Source: Funneliformis mosseae (lineage: Eukaryota > Glomeromycota > Glomeromycetes > Glomerales > Glomeraceae). Taken from it: DNA of 18,136 bases. How positions within the stretch are numbered: position 1 is the stretch's first letter; each line of letters opens with the position of its first letter. Shown here piece after piece: positions 9,887 to 18,136 of this stretch. The notes beneath the pieces were generated by a model, which was given only the letters and a program-made list of their open reading frames with translations, was not told the DNA's origin and made no database searches. The stretch covers positions 1-18,136 of the forward strand of contig CAJVPP010001729.1 of NCBI GenBank assembly GCA_910592005.1, read 5' to 3'. The position numbers and the translations under genes were made by a program.

Positions 9887-10879
9887 TTATTTATATTGCT
9901 AGATATGAAATTCCATTCTATCAATAGATTTGAGAATTTTATTTCTTCTTGCATGTTTATTCAAAATAGTATTTTCAGAAATATATCTTTTCAAGTAGCT
10001 ATCTCAATAATAATATCTAAATGACTGTTTTCAGATATAAAAACTAAGGAGTCATATATATTATAATATATGTAATTTGATGAAAGACTATAAACTTTAT
10101 TTAAATAGATTACAGATATGAGAGTACTACATTTCTAGTATTTCATAATCATGTCTTTTTGTTAAAAGGCTTATTACATTAATTATTTTTATATATTCTT
10201 CAGAACCTCTATGAGTATTATATGCATTAATTAGCTTAAAATAAGCTCTACTATTTAAATCTATATTTAGAATTATATATATAAAATAACCAGTTTGTAA
10301 CAATTTTAGCGATTAAGAGATTAATAACAATTTCAGTGATTTATAGCAGTTTATAATAAGTATACTATAATAAATATCAGATTTATTTTTATTCGATTAT
10401 AAGCATATTAGAAATTTATATTTATATATAAGGATTTTAGAAAGATCTAATTTTATATTTACATGCATATGCATGATGCCTGATTAAATTAGTTTATGAC
10501 ATAATATATATTATATCATATGTATTACCCTAGATCTTTACTAGTTTCTCAATAGTTCTAGGAGAATTCTAGGAGCTAGTGAATTTTTATAAATTACGAG
10601 ATTATCAGCCAATCAGATTTTATCATTCTTGATCTTATTGACATGATAGTTAAGCCATCATTATTATTTGATTAAATCATTATATTGATCAATTAATTTG
10701 CCTCGCAATGATCTTAACATATCATTTGATATTTTTTATATAATAGTTCTAGTGAATCTCTGATACCCAGCTTTGTATTCTCATTAATGAAAAAAAATAG
10801 AAATGTGAAGTATTACACTACTACAAATAAAAAGAAGTATCTCTTTTGAAATAAGATTGCAGAAAAATAAATGATTAAA
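9887..10879. other. AT-rich region without a supported gene
   Basis: Some minus-strand frames near 9900-10090 have short open runs, but stops are frequent. At about 10298-10340 the segments aacaattttagcgatt and aacaatttcagtgattt are a diverged direct repeat. Around 10560-10580 ttctaggag is tandemly repeated. Nothing further can be assigned. Confidence 0.5.
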
Positions 10880-11480
10880 AAAATACTAATTATTTCACTG
10901 GTAATACCTATCATAAAAAATTCTTTGGTCTTATGAAAGCTTTTTACGTAAATAGTGTCTGCTTATCTTCTATGAAGACTTGACCAGTTAATAATGCTTA
11001 TTATTATTTTTGATAGCAGAAAAATATAAAAAAGGTACTAGAATAAATGAAGTTTAGTTAGCAAAGAAATTTATAAAAAGTTCTCAACAATGTTTTAGTT
11101 AAAATCAGGTATGTTTCTGTAGAAATAAGCTAGTGATTATCTTTAAATTAACAGAATTCTATCTATCACCATTTACTAGAACTTCTATTCAAGTAAGTGC
11201 ATAATGAAAATGTTAGGTTAAATAGTGTAAATTCTTCTGAGATATTATCTTCTTTAATCTTATCTACACAATCTAAATAGAAATTAAGTTTTGAGCAATC
11301 ATTGGAAAAAGCTGTTAAAGAATCTCCTAAATTATCATCACTTATAACATCAAATCCATCAATTATCAAAACACCTAATATCTCTGCTGAAAGCATTTTT
11401 AACAGACCTGTGACCTCAAAAATTTCTTCTTTTTACAAAATATGAATATAATCAATGTCACTTTTAATTATAACAGTGCA
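10880..11480 (-). pseudogene. Unrecognised decayed coding region, minus strand
   Basis: The best segment runs from about 11437 to a TGA at about 11166: after KEEIFEVTGLL it continues through MLSAEILGVLIIDGFDVI and an acidic, serine-containing stretch (FSNDCSKL, DKIKEDNISEEF). The same frame continues downstream to about 10990 with sparse stops (for example FKDNH, then LISTETYLILTK, then LRTFYKFLC), most one transition away from a sense codon. A shorter run of similar quality goes on to about 10900. No domain is recognised. The pattern suggests an old gene or transposon open frame, inferred only from frame persistence. Confidence 0.4.
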
Positions 11481-11521
11481 TCAGAAGAGGATTAGAGTTT
11501 AAAAAATTCACTCTGATATTG

Positions 11522-11686
11522 ATATAGGACCTTTGCAATAGAAAAGGGAAAAACAGTCGGAAAAATAAAAAATGAGTTAATGCTAATTCTGAACATATTT
11601 TGACCTAAAAATCATATTTAGCATATAAAAGTAAAATTGATTTTTCTGGCTGTTTCCCCCTTTTCTATTGCAAAGGTTCCATATAG
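11522..11686. mobile_element. 153-bp MITE with 6-bp target duplication
   Basis: Inverted ends GACCTTTGCAATAGAAAAGG (from 11528) and the reverse complement of GGAACCTTTGCAATAGAAAA (to 11680) match for about 40 bp inward, including a ggg(g/a)aaacag(t/c)c block. ATATAG flanks both sides (11522-11527 and 11681-11686), and removing the element plus one copy restores continuous flanking sequence. There is no coding capacity. The superfamily is uncertain: the first base or two of the ends differ and a 6-bp duplication is not diagnostic. Confidence 0.8.
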
Positions 11687-12063
11687 TTAAAACCGATATT
11701 GAAGGATTGTATGACTACTTGAGTAGAAATTTAAATATCACTTTTTTTGGAAAAAAAATAATTTTATTTTATTGCTTATATGTTGCTATATTTAAAAAAC
11801 AGTTTTTAAAATAAAGTGAGATCTTATTTGTTACTAATTAAAAATTTATATACATAAAACAAACACACTCGTTTAAAAATTCAAAATAAAATTTTATTTA
11901 TTATTATGTAATATAGCTGATTTGTTAAGCAAAAAAAGTAAATAAAAAAAGTAAAATATTAGATCGAAAGACTGAAAGAATGTAATAATTGAAATAAATG
12001 ATGCTATCAAAGAAAAAGGAAGTTCTCAAATTTTAAGCTATAAATGAGAGTCTTAGTGTTAAG
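11687..12063. other. AT-rich spacer, no gene seen
   Basis: Only short frames and A/T runs are present. The copies of aaaaaaagtaaa near 11933-11957 are low complexity. No promoter, RNA gene or repeat could be supported. Confidence 0.5.
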
Positions 12064-12790
12064 TTATTTCATAATATTATCTTTACTAATACTTCCTTTA
12101 ATATTACCGCTACTGCTACTATTATTACTACTGCTATTATTAGAAAAACTAACTGATTTCTTATTTCTCTTCTTTTTAACTCATTTGATAATTTTATTCA
12201 TAGAAGTTCTTCTTGGTAATTTTTAATGATGATAAAACTAGCTAATATGCTAGCATTAAGTCTAATTTTAATTGATAAAATATTATATAATTATAATAGT
12301 AAATGAGCTTTTCTTTTCCTCTTATTATTAAAAGAGCCATAAATTCGACCTAGTATATTTTATATTTATCTGTATATTCAGAATACTGTTCCATAGAAAT
12401 GTGACTTGTGGAAGAGAATTAGTTTAATCTGATTAGAAAATAAGATGCAATTTAGCATAGATAAGTATATATGCATGATGTAATATATTTTCTTTCTCAG
12501 TAGTGTATAACTTATCTTGAGATATCACATCATTTCTCCATTTGGCTTTTATATGCATTTTTTGAAATTCATTACTTAATATTAAAACTGTTCTTTTAAG
12601 GTTATTATCTCCTAATTGCATTAGATATTTGCGAAAAAAGAAAATAATAGCGGTAAAGATTATGTAAATATTTACATTTCCCAAAAAAATGCCCTAGATC
12701 ATATCTATTATAAGGACACCATGGGTTACCATCTTGTAAATTACAATTGTGATGCTAAAGATTGAGATCAAGAAAATATCTATATTTGAG
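12064..12790 (-). pseudogene. Unrecognised decayed coding region, minus strand, with Cys pairs and a Ser/Asn-rich basic tail
   Basis: Read on the minus strand. About 12760-12630 gives CNLQDGNPWCPYNRYDLGHF then FGKCKYLHNLYRY, four cysteines in a zinc-binding-like spacing. After a frameshift, 12640-12433 encodes KYLMQLGDNNLKRTV, QKMHIKAKWRNDV and DKLYTTEKENILHH. About 12400-12250 continues with MEQYSEYTDKYKIY, VEFMALLIIRGKEKL and two TAG codons that are one C-to-T change from CAG. The end (12222-12064) is PRRTSMNKIIK, a TGA, then KKKRNKKSVSF and a serine/asparagine run to a TAA. Together this looks like a roughly 230-residue protein ruined by a few frameshifts and stops. No family is recognised; the leucine-rich plus-strand frame over 12044-12226 is the shadow of the Ser/Asn codon run. 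Confidence 0.4.
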
Positions 12791-12907
12791 AACATATTTG
12801 TTTAATATGAAATTAATATTTTTTTACTTTATTAAAGGAAAAGAATTACCAAAATGCTTTTCTAAAAATAATCCTTTTATATGTTTTATAATCACCTAGC
12901 AAAATAA

Positions 12908-13670
12908 ATGTCTATATATACTAGCATAAAGAATCTGTGTCAAAATATAGATCTGGGATATTTGGCTAAAAGTGCTATGTATGAAAATGATATCATATAT
13001 ATACTTTTTATTTCTAAAAAAAGAAAATTATTAAAATCCTATCTAGCTTTTATACCTAAAAATGAAAAAAGTTAGTGTATTCCTGTATCCTTATATCTTC
13101 ATAACATATTTCAAATAATAAAAATAATAATATTTTTTCGTAAATGCTTGACCAAGAGAGTCTTACACAAGAGAAAAGTTTTTTATTAATAAAAAATATT
13201 GAAATATTTGTTAGGTGATTTTACTATTATGTAAGTATAATATGTAAATAAGCTATATTATAAAGTACTATTCTCTTATTACATTTTTATCTAAAGAAAG
13301 AGTGAAGGAAGAATTAGATATCTATCTAGATTTTTTTCTCACTTCAGATATATAAGAAGATAAGACTTCTTTTATTTATGATGCAATTTGCTATAAAAAA
13401 CCTTCATTATCATAGGTGAATGCAGATCAAAATATGAAGTCTGTTGAAAGGAAATAAACAGAATATTTATGAAAAATATCAGACAGATCTGCATGAATAT
13501 TTTTGTGAAAAAATTAAACATTTTAGGAATAAAATTATTGGAATTATTGACATAAAATTTTTACCTTTTGTATCTCACAATTTGCAGCTACCATTTATTA
13601 TCTAGATTGGCCAATATACCTCTATTGCAAAAAAAATCAGAATAAAGAATATTATCATGGATTGAGATCT
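12908..13670 (+). pseudogene. Unrecognised decayed coding region, plus strand
   Basis: 12908-13075 is an ATG-started 55-codon frame (contains NLCQNIDLGYLAKSAMYEND and SYLAFIPKNEKS). About 13147-13215 has MLDQESLTQEKSFLLIKNIE. About 13291-13440 has SKERVKEELDIYLDFFLTSD and EDKTSFIYDAICYKKPSLS with one TAA and one TAG. About 13434-13604 has YEKYQTDLHEYFCEKIKHF then RNKIIGIIDIKF. Frames change between pieces but all lie on the plus strand and each is unusually balanced in composition for such AT-rich DNA. No domain is recognised. It could be one eroded gene or two. Confidence 0.35.
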
Positions 13671-13825
13671 GTAAAATAGTAGATGATAAATCACTCATGT
13701 TGGATTACGTATTGCTAATTTCTATAACTTTATCTTAAAAATAAATTAATATGTAACTAGCTTATCATGTAATTTAAATGCGTTAACATTAGCAGGATAA
13801 TAAATTTATCTGAAAATCTATTAAT

Positions 13826-14525
13826 CATAGATTCCAATCTATGTTACCTTTACCAAAAAGTTTAGAGGTAAAAGTCAGAAGACCCTGCTCATAAATAGTA
13901 TACATAAATTCAGCATTAAGGTTCCTCTAAAAGCAAAATAGCTTATCAAATCCAGAAGCAGAAAACATTTTTAAACATAAACTTTTAGTAGATGCTTAAT
14001 AGAACAAAACACTTTTTTTCTATCAGAAAACTGCTAAACCTTTTTTTTTGATATATATAATTGAAATGTATTCTCATCTGTAAAAACAACTCGATTCTAA
14101 TCAAAATTTTTATATTTTTTTGCCCATTGCAACTTTTTCTTTCAATGGTCTTCTTTAAGCAAAGGTTTAAAAATTTTATTACTAAACTTTCCTCCAAACT
14201 TATAAAGACGTCATTTTACTGTTTTTATACTAAACCCAACACCTCTTTTTTTTATTTTTTCTTGTATTTGAATGGCTGTTATATTATGTTATTTCTCTTC
14301 CATCTTTATAATCTTGTCATCTTATTTCGCGGATGTTATACAAAGCTGCCCCAGTCTTTCTGAAGTACTTAAGTTCCGATTTTCATGATATCTTTTAATT
14401 CAATAAATAGCTGTAGACTTACTACAATGTACTTGTTTAACAATAAATCTAAAACTAAACTTTAGATCAGCTAGATGCTCACGTAAAAAGATAATTTCAT
14501 ATCATTTCTCTAAAAAAAGTTCCAT
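13826..14525 (-). pseudogene. Tc1-like transposase remnant, first half only, many stops
   Basis: From the ATG at 14525 a single frame runs through HTH-type segments (FIVKQVHCSKSTAIY, HNITAIQIQEKIKKRG, WAKKYKNFD) to VVFTDENTF, whose aspartate is the first catalytic residue. It contains seven stops (TGA, TAA, TAA, TGA, TGA, TAG, TAG), each reachable by one transition from Arg, Gln or Trp codons expected there. After a frameshift near 13975 the frame continues with MFSASGFDKLFCF, YTIYEQGLLTF and KLFGKGNIDWNL, then homology ends before the second catalytic Asp (the DN..P.H block). It therefore cannot encode an active cut-and-paste transposase. Confidence 0.8.
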
Positions 14526-14697
14526 TTTTCAAATAAAAGTTTAATGATCATCTAAATTTTTTTTTGTATCATTGATACTTATAAATTTACAGGTGATCAT
14601 GTATTATGTTACATTATATTTCTGAAAAATTTAAGGGGTAATTATATAATAATTTTAGATGATCTCAAACGATCAGATACTTATGACCGCTACTGTA
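13826..14697 (-). mobile_element. Tc1-like transposon relic, 3' truncated
   Basis: The right end, read on the minus strand from TA at 14697-14696, starts CAGTAGCGGTCATAAGTATC and leads to the transposase ATG at 14525. A second copy of ATAAGTATC followed by GATGATC lies about 110 bp inside (14587-14545), as in Tc1 elements of the IR/DR type that carry two binding sites per end. The homology stops near 13826, in the middle of the transposase, and no matching left end was found, so the element is truncated. Confidence 0.75.
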
Positions 14698-15660
14698 CCT
14701 TAAAAAATAATCTAGTAAAATTCTAATATTTTTCCTAAAATACTAGTACACTTTTTGGCAATCAAATAGCCTGACTGTATTACACCTCTAATCTCAGATA
14801 TGAAATTGGCATACATATATTAGCAAAATAGTTGGGTTGCAAGATGATGCACTTCTAGCAACCAAATGGGTTGGTCATAGTAAAGCATATTGTTAAATCA
14901 AATTTCACAAGTGACTCTCTCATATAACTATTTCAAATTTTTAGAAAACCCATTAATTCTTAGTAACAGGTTTTATATCACATGATAATTTAAAATATTC
15001 CTTGAATATCTCAAAAATAAAACTTATAAATAATTCAAAATGGCTTTTCTTCCTTAATCAGTATACAATCTTTTTTTTATCTTTAAATTTATTCCTTAAT
15101 ATAATGATCACTAAATAATTACTCGTATGACAAAAATAACTAATTTAATTAAGGGGTTGATTTATTAAGGAAAATAATATTTTCATATAATGTGTAACAA
15201 GTATTTCTGATTATAAAGCTTAAAATATAATAATGCAGCAATATAAAATAAACAGTTTTAATGGTCCTACCTAATAACTTTTCATCACACAAAATCCCTA
15301 CTTAGTCAAATTATTAAATTGAAATAGACAAGGTATCACAAATTTAAAAAAATTTAAATTAAGTTATTGTCAACATGACTTGTGACTTTTTAACTAACAG
15401 TTTTGTTACCTCTTGTTCAATGTTAACTGTTACTTTATCTATTGAATTAACTTTATTTAAAAAATAAGTAAATTAATATATATTAAATATTTAATAAAAT
15501 ATTTTCAATTTTTATTATAACTTACTTAGTAAAAAGCAGAATTTTTAAATCAAGTCCTAAAGGTCATATTTATTACTTTCATCATTTATATAAAAACTTT
15601 CTTCTATTACTAGTATAATCAAACCTCTATATAGTTATATCCTATATAGTTACACCTTTA
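14698..15660. other. AT-rich spacer with faint repeat traces
   Basis: Diverged segments ggcaatcaaatagcct (about 14757) and agcaaccaaatgggtt (about 14857) suggest remnants of a small element but are not a clean pair. At 15621-15656 aaacctctatatagttat and a repeat ctatatagttaca look like the end of a pogo-type MITE into which the element at 15663 inserted. No gene is seen. Confidence 0.5.
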
Positions 15661-16261
15661 TATAGAGGGTGGATAAAAGTATCTGCATACTTTTTTACTC
15701 AATATAAAACTTATAATTTTTTGCATTAACAATAAACAGTCAATTAATATTTTATTTAAAGCCAATTAAGATCTACATTTTATACTAAGTAACTAGTATT
15801 TAGTTATACTACTATTTGTTACAATTACAGCTTGAATTTATTACAGTATACTATCGACTAGATTTCGATAGTATGCTTCAGAATTTCTTGTCAAGCCTTT
15901 TTAACATATCAGTCAAATTAGATAAAGGTTTTTTTATAAGCTCAGATGCTTTTCTTGATTTTAGCCCAAAGATTCTCAATTGGATTAATATCAGGGCTTT
16001 GAGCTAGCCAAGATAATGTATGAAGATTGTTTTTCACTTGAAAAATTATTGCAGTTAATACTTTAGTTTTTACCATTTTTTTTAGATTTTCAGAGAAGAA
16101 AAATTTATTAAAAAAAAAATAAATTGTTATTCTTTTTATTTTATAATATAAATAAATACTTAAGTGTTATATAAACGTAATTTGTTATTGTAATTATATA
16201 ACTTTACTAGCATTAATTCATGTTATGGAGAGTGTGCAGATACTTTTGTCCTCCCTCTGTA
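15661..16261 (-). mobile_element. Internally deleted Tc1/mariner element, 597 bp, with both ends and TA duplications
   Basis: The inverted ends are tagagggtggataaaagtat (from 15663) and the reverse complement of cagagggaggacaaaagtat (to 16259), matching for about 28 bp with few differences. TA flanks both ends (15661-15662, 16260-16261). The transposase lies on the minus strand, so 16259 is its 5' end. Its length is less than half that of a full element, because the first part of the transposase is missing. Confidence 0.85.
15841..16076 (-). pseudogene. Tc1/mariner transposase C-terminal remnant
   Basis: The minus strand from ATG at 16076 reads into LSWLAQSPDINPIENLWAK, the block holding the third catalytic acidic residue of Tc1-type DDE transposases, then reaches a TGA in KIKKSI. 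Two frame changes later the same strand continues SELIKKPLSNLTDMLKRLD and YYRNLVDSIL, the usual C-terminal end of the family. The HTH domains and first two catalytic aspartates are absent, so it is non-functional. The plus-strand open frame over this stretch is antisense. Confidence 0.85.
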
Positions 16262-16329
16262 TAAGAACTTATTTTTGCAAAATGAACTTTAAACTTATTA
16301 ATTTCCTTCTATATAATTACAAATTAGTT

Positions 16330-16476
16330 ATAGTCACTAAAGATGGTCACCGCAATTGAAAAAAATGGCGCAATTGAGTTGCAACTTGTGGCGTAATTAA
16401 ATTTCCTTATAGCGCAATTAAGTTGCAACTCAATTGAAATTTGAAAATAATTATGGGAACCATCTTTAATAGTCAC
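16330..16476. mobile_element. 131-bp foldback MITE with 8-bp target duplication, hAT-like
   Basis: The element 16338-16468 starts TAAAGATGGTCACC and ends in the reverse complement of TAAAGATGGTTCCC. The inverted similarity continues through CAATTGAGTTGCAACTT to nearly the centre, so the whole unit can fold into one long hairpin. The octamer ATAGTCAC flanks both sides (16330-16337, 16469-16476). Eight-base duplications are characteristic of hAT elements (also of P elements), so the superfamily is likely but not certain. It is richer in G+C than its surroundings and has no coding sequence. Confidence 0.85.
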
Positions 16477-16511
16477 TATCACTATATAATTTAAAACTAC
16501 ACATTATTTTT

Positions 16512-18061
16512 ATAGTAATTAAACCTCTCTATATTCAGAATTTTCTAATTAGCTGATAATTTATGGTAATATGAAATGTATACTTAAAAATGTAACATTA
16601 GAAAATAGAATAATGTAGTGATAAAGTTTTTTTATTACTCTAATAATTTTAATGAAAGTTTTCACATTCTTTTCATGACGGTATTTTTTATTAATATGAA
16701 TTTTATGCAAATAATATTTACACACAATGTGATACAATCTTTTTTGTGCTTTTCTGATTTCCTTCCTTTTCAAAATAATTTTCAATGTCTTATTTTATTA
16801 AATAAGTTTATAAATGCCTCTCAACCAATTCAGATAACCTTCTGACCAGTCTAAGCAATATTCTATTATAAGTGTCAGTCTTAAATATGAAATTTGTAAA
16901 TGGGTAAAAAAAAAATAGTAATAGAAAATATCATGAAATTGCAAAACATTTTAATGAAAAAAACCTGACTTTAAATATTAATTGTAATACCATAATAAAG
17001 ATATTAACAAATAATGAAAATAGAATGCTGTAATAGAAATTGAAAGTTCTAAAGAAATCTTTAGATATAGAAGGGTTAATTTCCATTTCTTGACAATGCT
17101 ATAAACTTGTGAATAGAAAATGTAACAATAGGTGATGTCATTTTAACAGATTTATTAATAAAGAAAAAGGCAAAATTTTTTGCTAATACATTTAATATAC
17201 AAGAAAATAAGTTAGTTTTTTCTAATAATTAGTTAGATAGATTTAAAAAAAAGGAATAATATTTGTTGACATCACATATATAGAAAATCAGAAAGCGCAT
17301 TAATAGTATTCCTTTCAGAAGAAAGAATTAAGCTCTGTTAATTATTAAGCCAATATTCTCTAGACCAAATATATAATATTGATAAAATATGTCTTTATTA
17401 TAGAATGTCTCTGAATCAGACACTTTTCATTAAATCAATTTTTGGTCAAAAAAAAGAATAAAATACGAATTATTGTCCTTTTAGGTGTAAATATTACAGG
17501 AACTAACAAACTTAAACCATAGGTAATTGATATATCAAAATGTTCAAAACCTCTCTTATATATTAATTTAGACTATCTTCTAGTTCACTATCATGAAAAT
17601 CCTAAAGCATTGATGAATTCAAGATTATTTGAAGAAATACTTCTTGATATGGATAGACATTTTAGAGTACAAAATAAAAAAATTTTGCTTTTAATTGATA
17701 ATGCCCTATCACACTTTGACTTGAATTATCATTTGTAAGATAAAGATAATACTTTAAACTTGGATTCAGATTCAGGTTTTACTTTAGGTTCTACTTCAAG
17801 AAGATACGGTAAGTTAAATTTAATTTTTTTTTTTAAATTTAAAAGTAAACTACTAAAAATTACTGAATTAGTACTTTTTTAAAGGAAATTAAATTTTAAG
17901 ATTAAGAAGGCATAATTCTATTCTATCAGATACTTATCAACTTTAACTTACACATGTTAAAGTGATCTTTTTACCACTAAATACCCAAGCCACTTACAAC
18001 CTCTTGATATCAAGATTATTGCAAGTTTTAAAAATCATTATAAATGATATTATTATCATTA
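16512..18061 (+). mobile_element. Degenerate pogo/Tigger-type transposon
   Basis: The 5' boundary is placed at a diverged pogo-like end, taattaaacctctctatatt (16516-16535), in the same orientation as the transposase remnant; this boundary is uncertain. The coding remains run from 16920 to 18047. The 3' end is not seen because a Tc1-like end begins at 18062, so the element was probably interrupted there. 16540-16915 has no recognisable coding sequence; the open frames on both strands there are read as chance. Confidence 0.7.
16920..18047 (+). pseudogene. Pogo/Tigger (CENP-B-like) transposase remnant
   Basis: Plus-strand blocks occur in the family order. A psq-type HTH is at 16920-17000 (KYHEIAKHFNEKNLTLNI). 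The CENP-B-type HTH is at 17080-17265 (VILTDLLIKKKAKFFANTF, NKLVFSNN, LDRFKKRNNI). The DDE_1 nuclease follows: EERIKLC and YSLDQIYNIDKICLYYRM with the first Asp at 17381 (next Glu replaced by Lys), VNITGTNKLKP, LLLIDNALSHF with the second Asp at 17697, and LTHVKVIFLPLNTQA followed by HLQPLDIKIIASFKNHY with the third Asp at 18006. At least three frameshifts and several stops break it, including a TAG where the family has Trp after NN and a one-base loss near 17989. A GTAAGT..AG segment (17809-17884) may be a real intron. All three catalytic aspartates survive, but the gene is not translatable. Confidence 0.85.
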
Positions 18062-18136
18062 TACACTCCCTGGCCAAAAGTTTAGGACCACCCGATAAAT
18101 TTAAAAAAAACTTAATTTTTTTATTAAATTACATTT
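18062..18136 (+). mobile_element. Probable left end of a Tc1-like element, cut by the window
   Basis: Directly after the pogo sequence stands TA then CACTCCCTGGCCAAAAGTTT followed by aggaccaccc, a G+C-rich tract abruptly different from its surroundings and of the form seen at ends of Tc1-like elements (CA..CCTGGCCAAAAGTTT). Its other end lies outside the window, so the identification rests on one terminus and recall. Confidence 0.5.

Noticed and set aside
12044..12226. Leucine-rich plus-strand membrane-like small protein
   Set aside because: Its leucine run is the complement of an AGT/AAT (Ser/Asn) trinucleotide tract in a more plausible minus-strand remnant.
14061..14363. Plus-strand 100-codon open frame
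   Set aside because: Antisense to the Tc1 transposase remnant, which is identified by conserved motifs.
14750..14885. Possible MITE with ggcaatcaaatagcct and agcaaccaaatgggtt
   Set aside because: The pair is direct, diverged and lacks target duplications, so borders cannot be defined.
16561..16845. Overlapping open frames on both strands in the pogo 5' region
   Set aside because: Both are rich in Phe/Ile/Lys/Tyr as expected from AT-rich DNA and mirror each other; no family resemblance.
1..18136. tRNA or rRNA genes
   Set aside because: No cloverleaf with a GTTCRA-type T-loop block and no rRNA-like conserved tract was noticed; a covariance-model scan would be decisive.

Overview
The window looks like a fragment of a very AT-rich, transposon-laden fungal nuclear genome. 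Short GT..AG introns (about 65 to 110 nt), poly-T tracts before acceptors, a eukaryotic Rab-GAP gene and several Tc1/mariner, pogo and hAT-like relics rule out a bacterial origin. The mix of element types and the base composition resemble arbuscular mycorrhizal fungi (Glomeromycotina, Rhizophagus-like). That assignment is inference from memory of such genomes, not a search result. No rRNA, tRNA, CRISPR array or bacterial-style operon was seen.

Layout. 1-2074: a clearly GC-richer block holding one reading frame, open at the window edge and interrupted only by five TGA codons; it is a decayed DDE/RNase H-fold transposase-like protein with a cysteine-rich, AT-hook-like tail. 2075-5920: extremely AT-rich spacer with a 336-bp pogo-type MITE (3453-3788) and a cluster of GTGCAC palindromes near 4880-4925. 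5921-7506: the only gene that looks intact, a five-exon TBC-domain Rab GTPase-activating protein (421 aa as I splice it). 8161-9110: a degenerate tandem array of about nine units that look like small exons with splice signals, organised in a three-unit higher-order repeat. 9111-13670: AT-rich sequence with several decayed, unrecognised coding stretches on both strands and a 153-bp MITE with a 6-bp target duplication. 13826-14697: truncated Tc1-like transposon, minus strand. 15661-16261: internally deleted Tc1/mariner element with both terminal inverted repeats and TA duplications. 16330-16476: 131-bp foldback element with a perfect 8-bp target duplication (hAT-like). About 16512-18061: degenerate pogo/Tigger (CENP-B-like) transposon on the plus strand, interrupted at its 3' side by what looks like the terminal repeat of another Tc1-like element (18062 to the window end).

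The genes do not form a pathway. The picture is one host housekeeping gene (vesicle traffic) in a graveyard of mobile elements, many of whose stop codons could have arisen by C-to-T or G-to-A transitions. The most unusual structure is the exon-like higher-order repeat at 8161-9110; the cleanest newly describable elements are the two small MITEs with exact target duplications.
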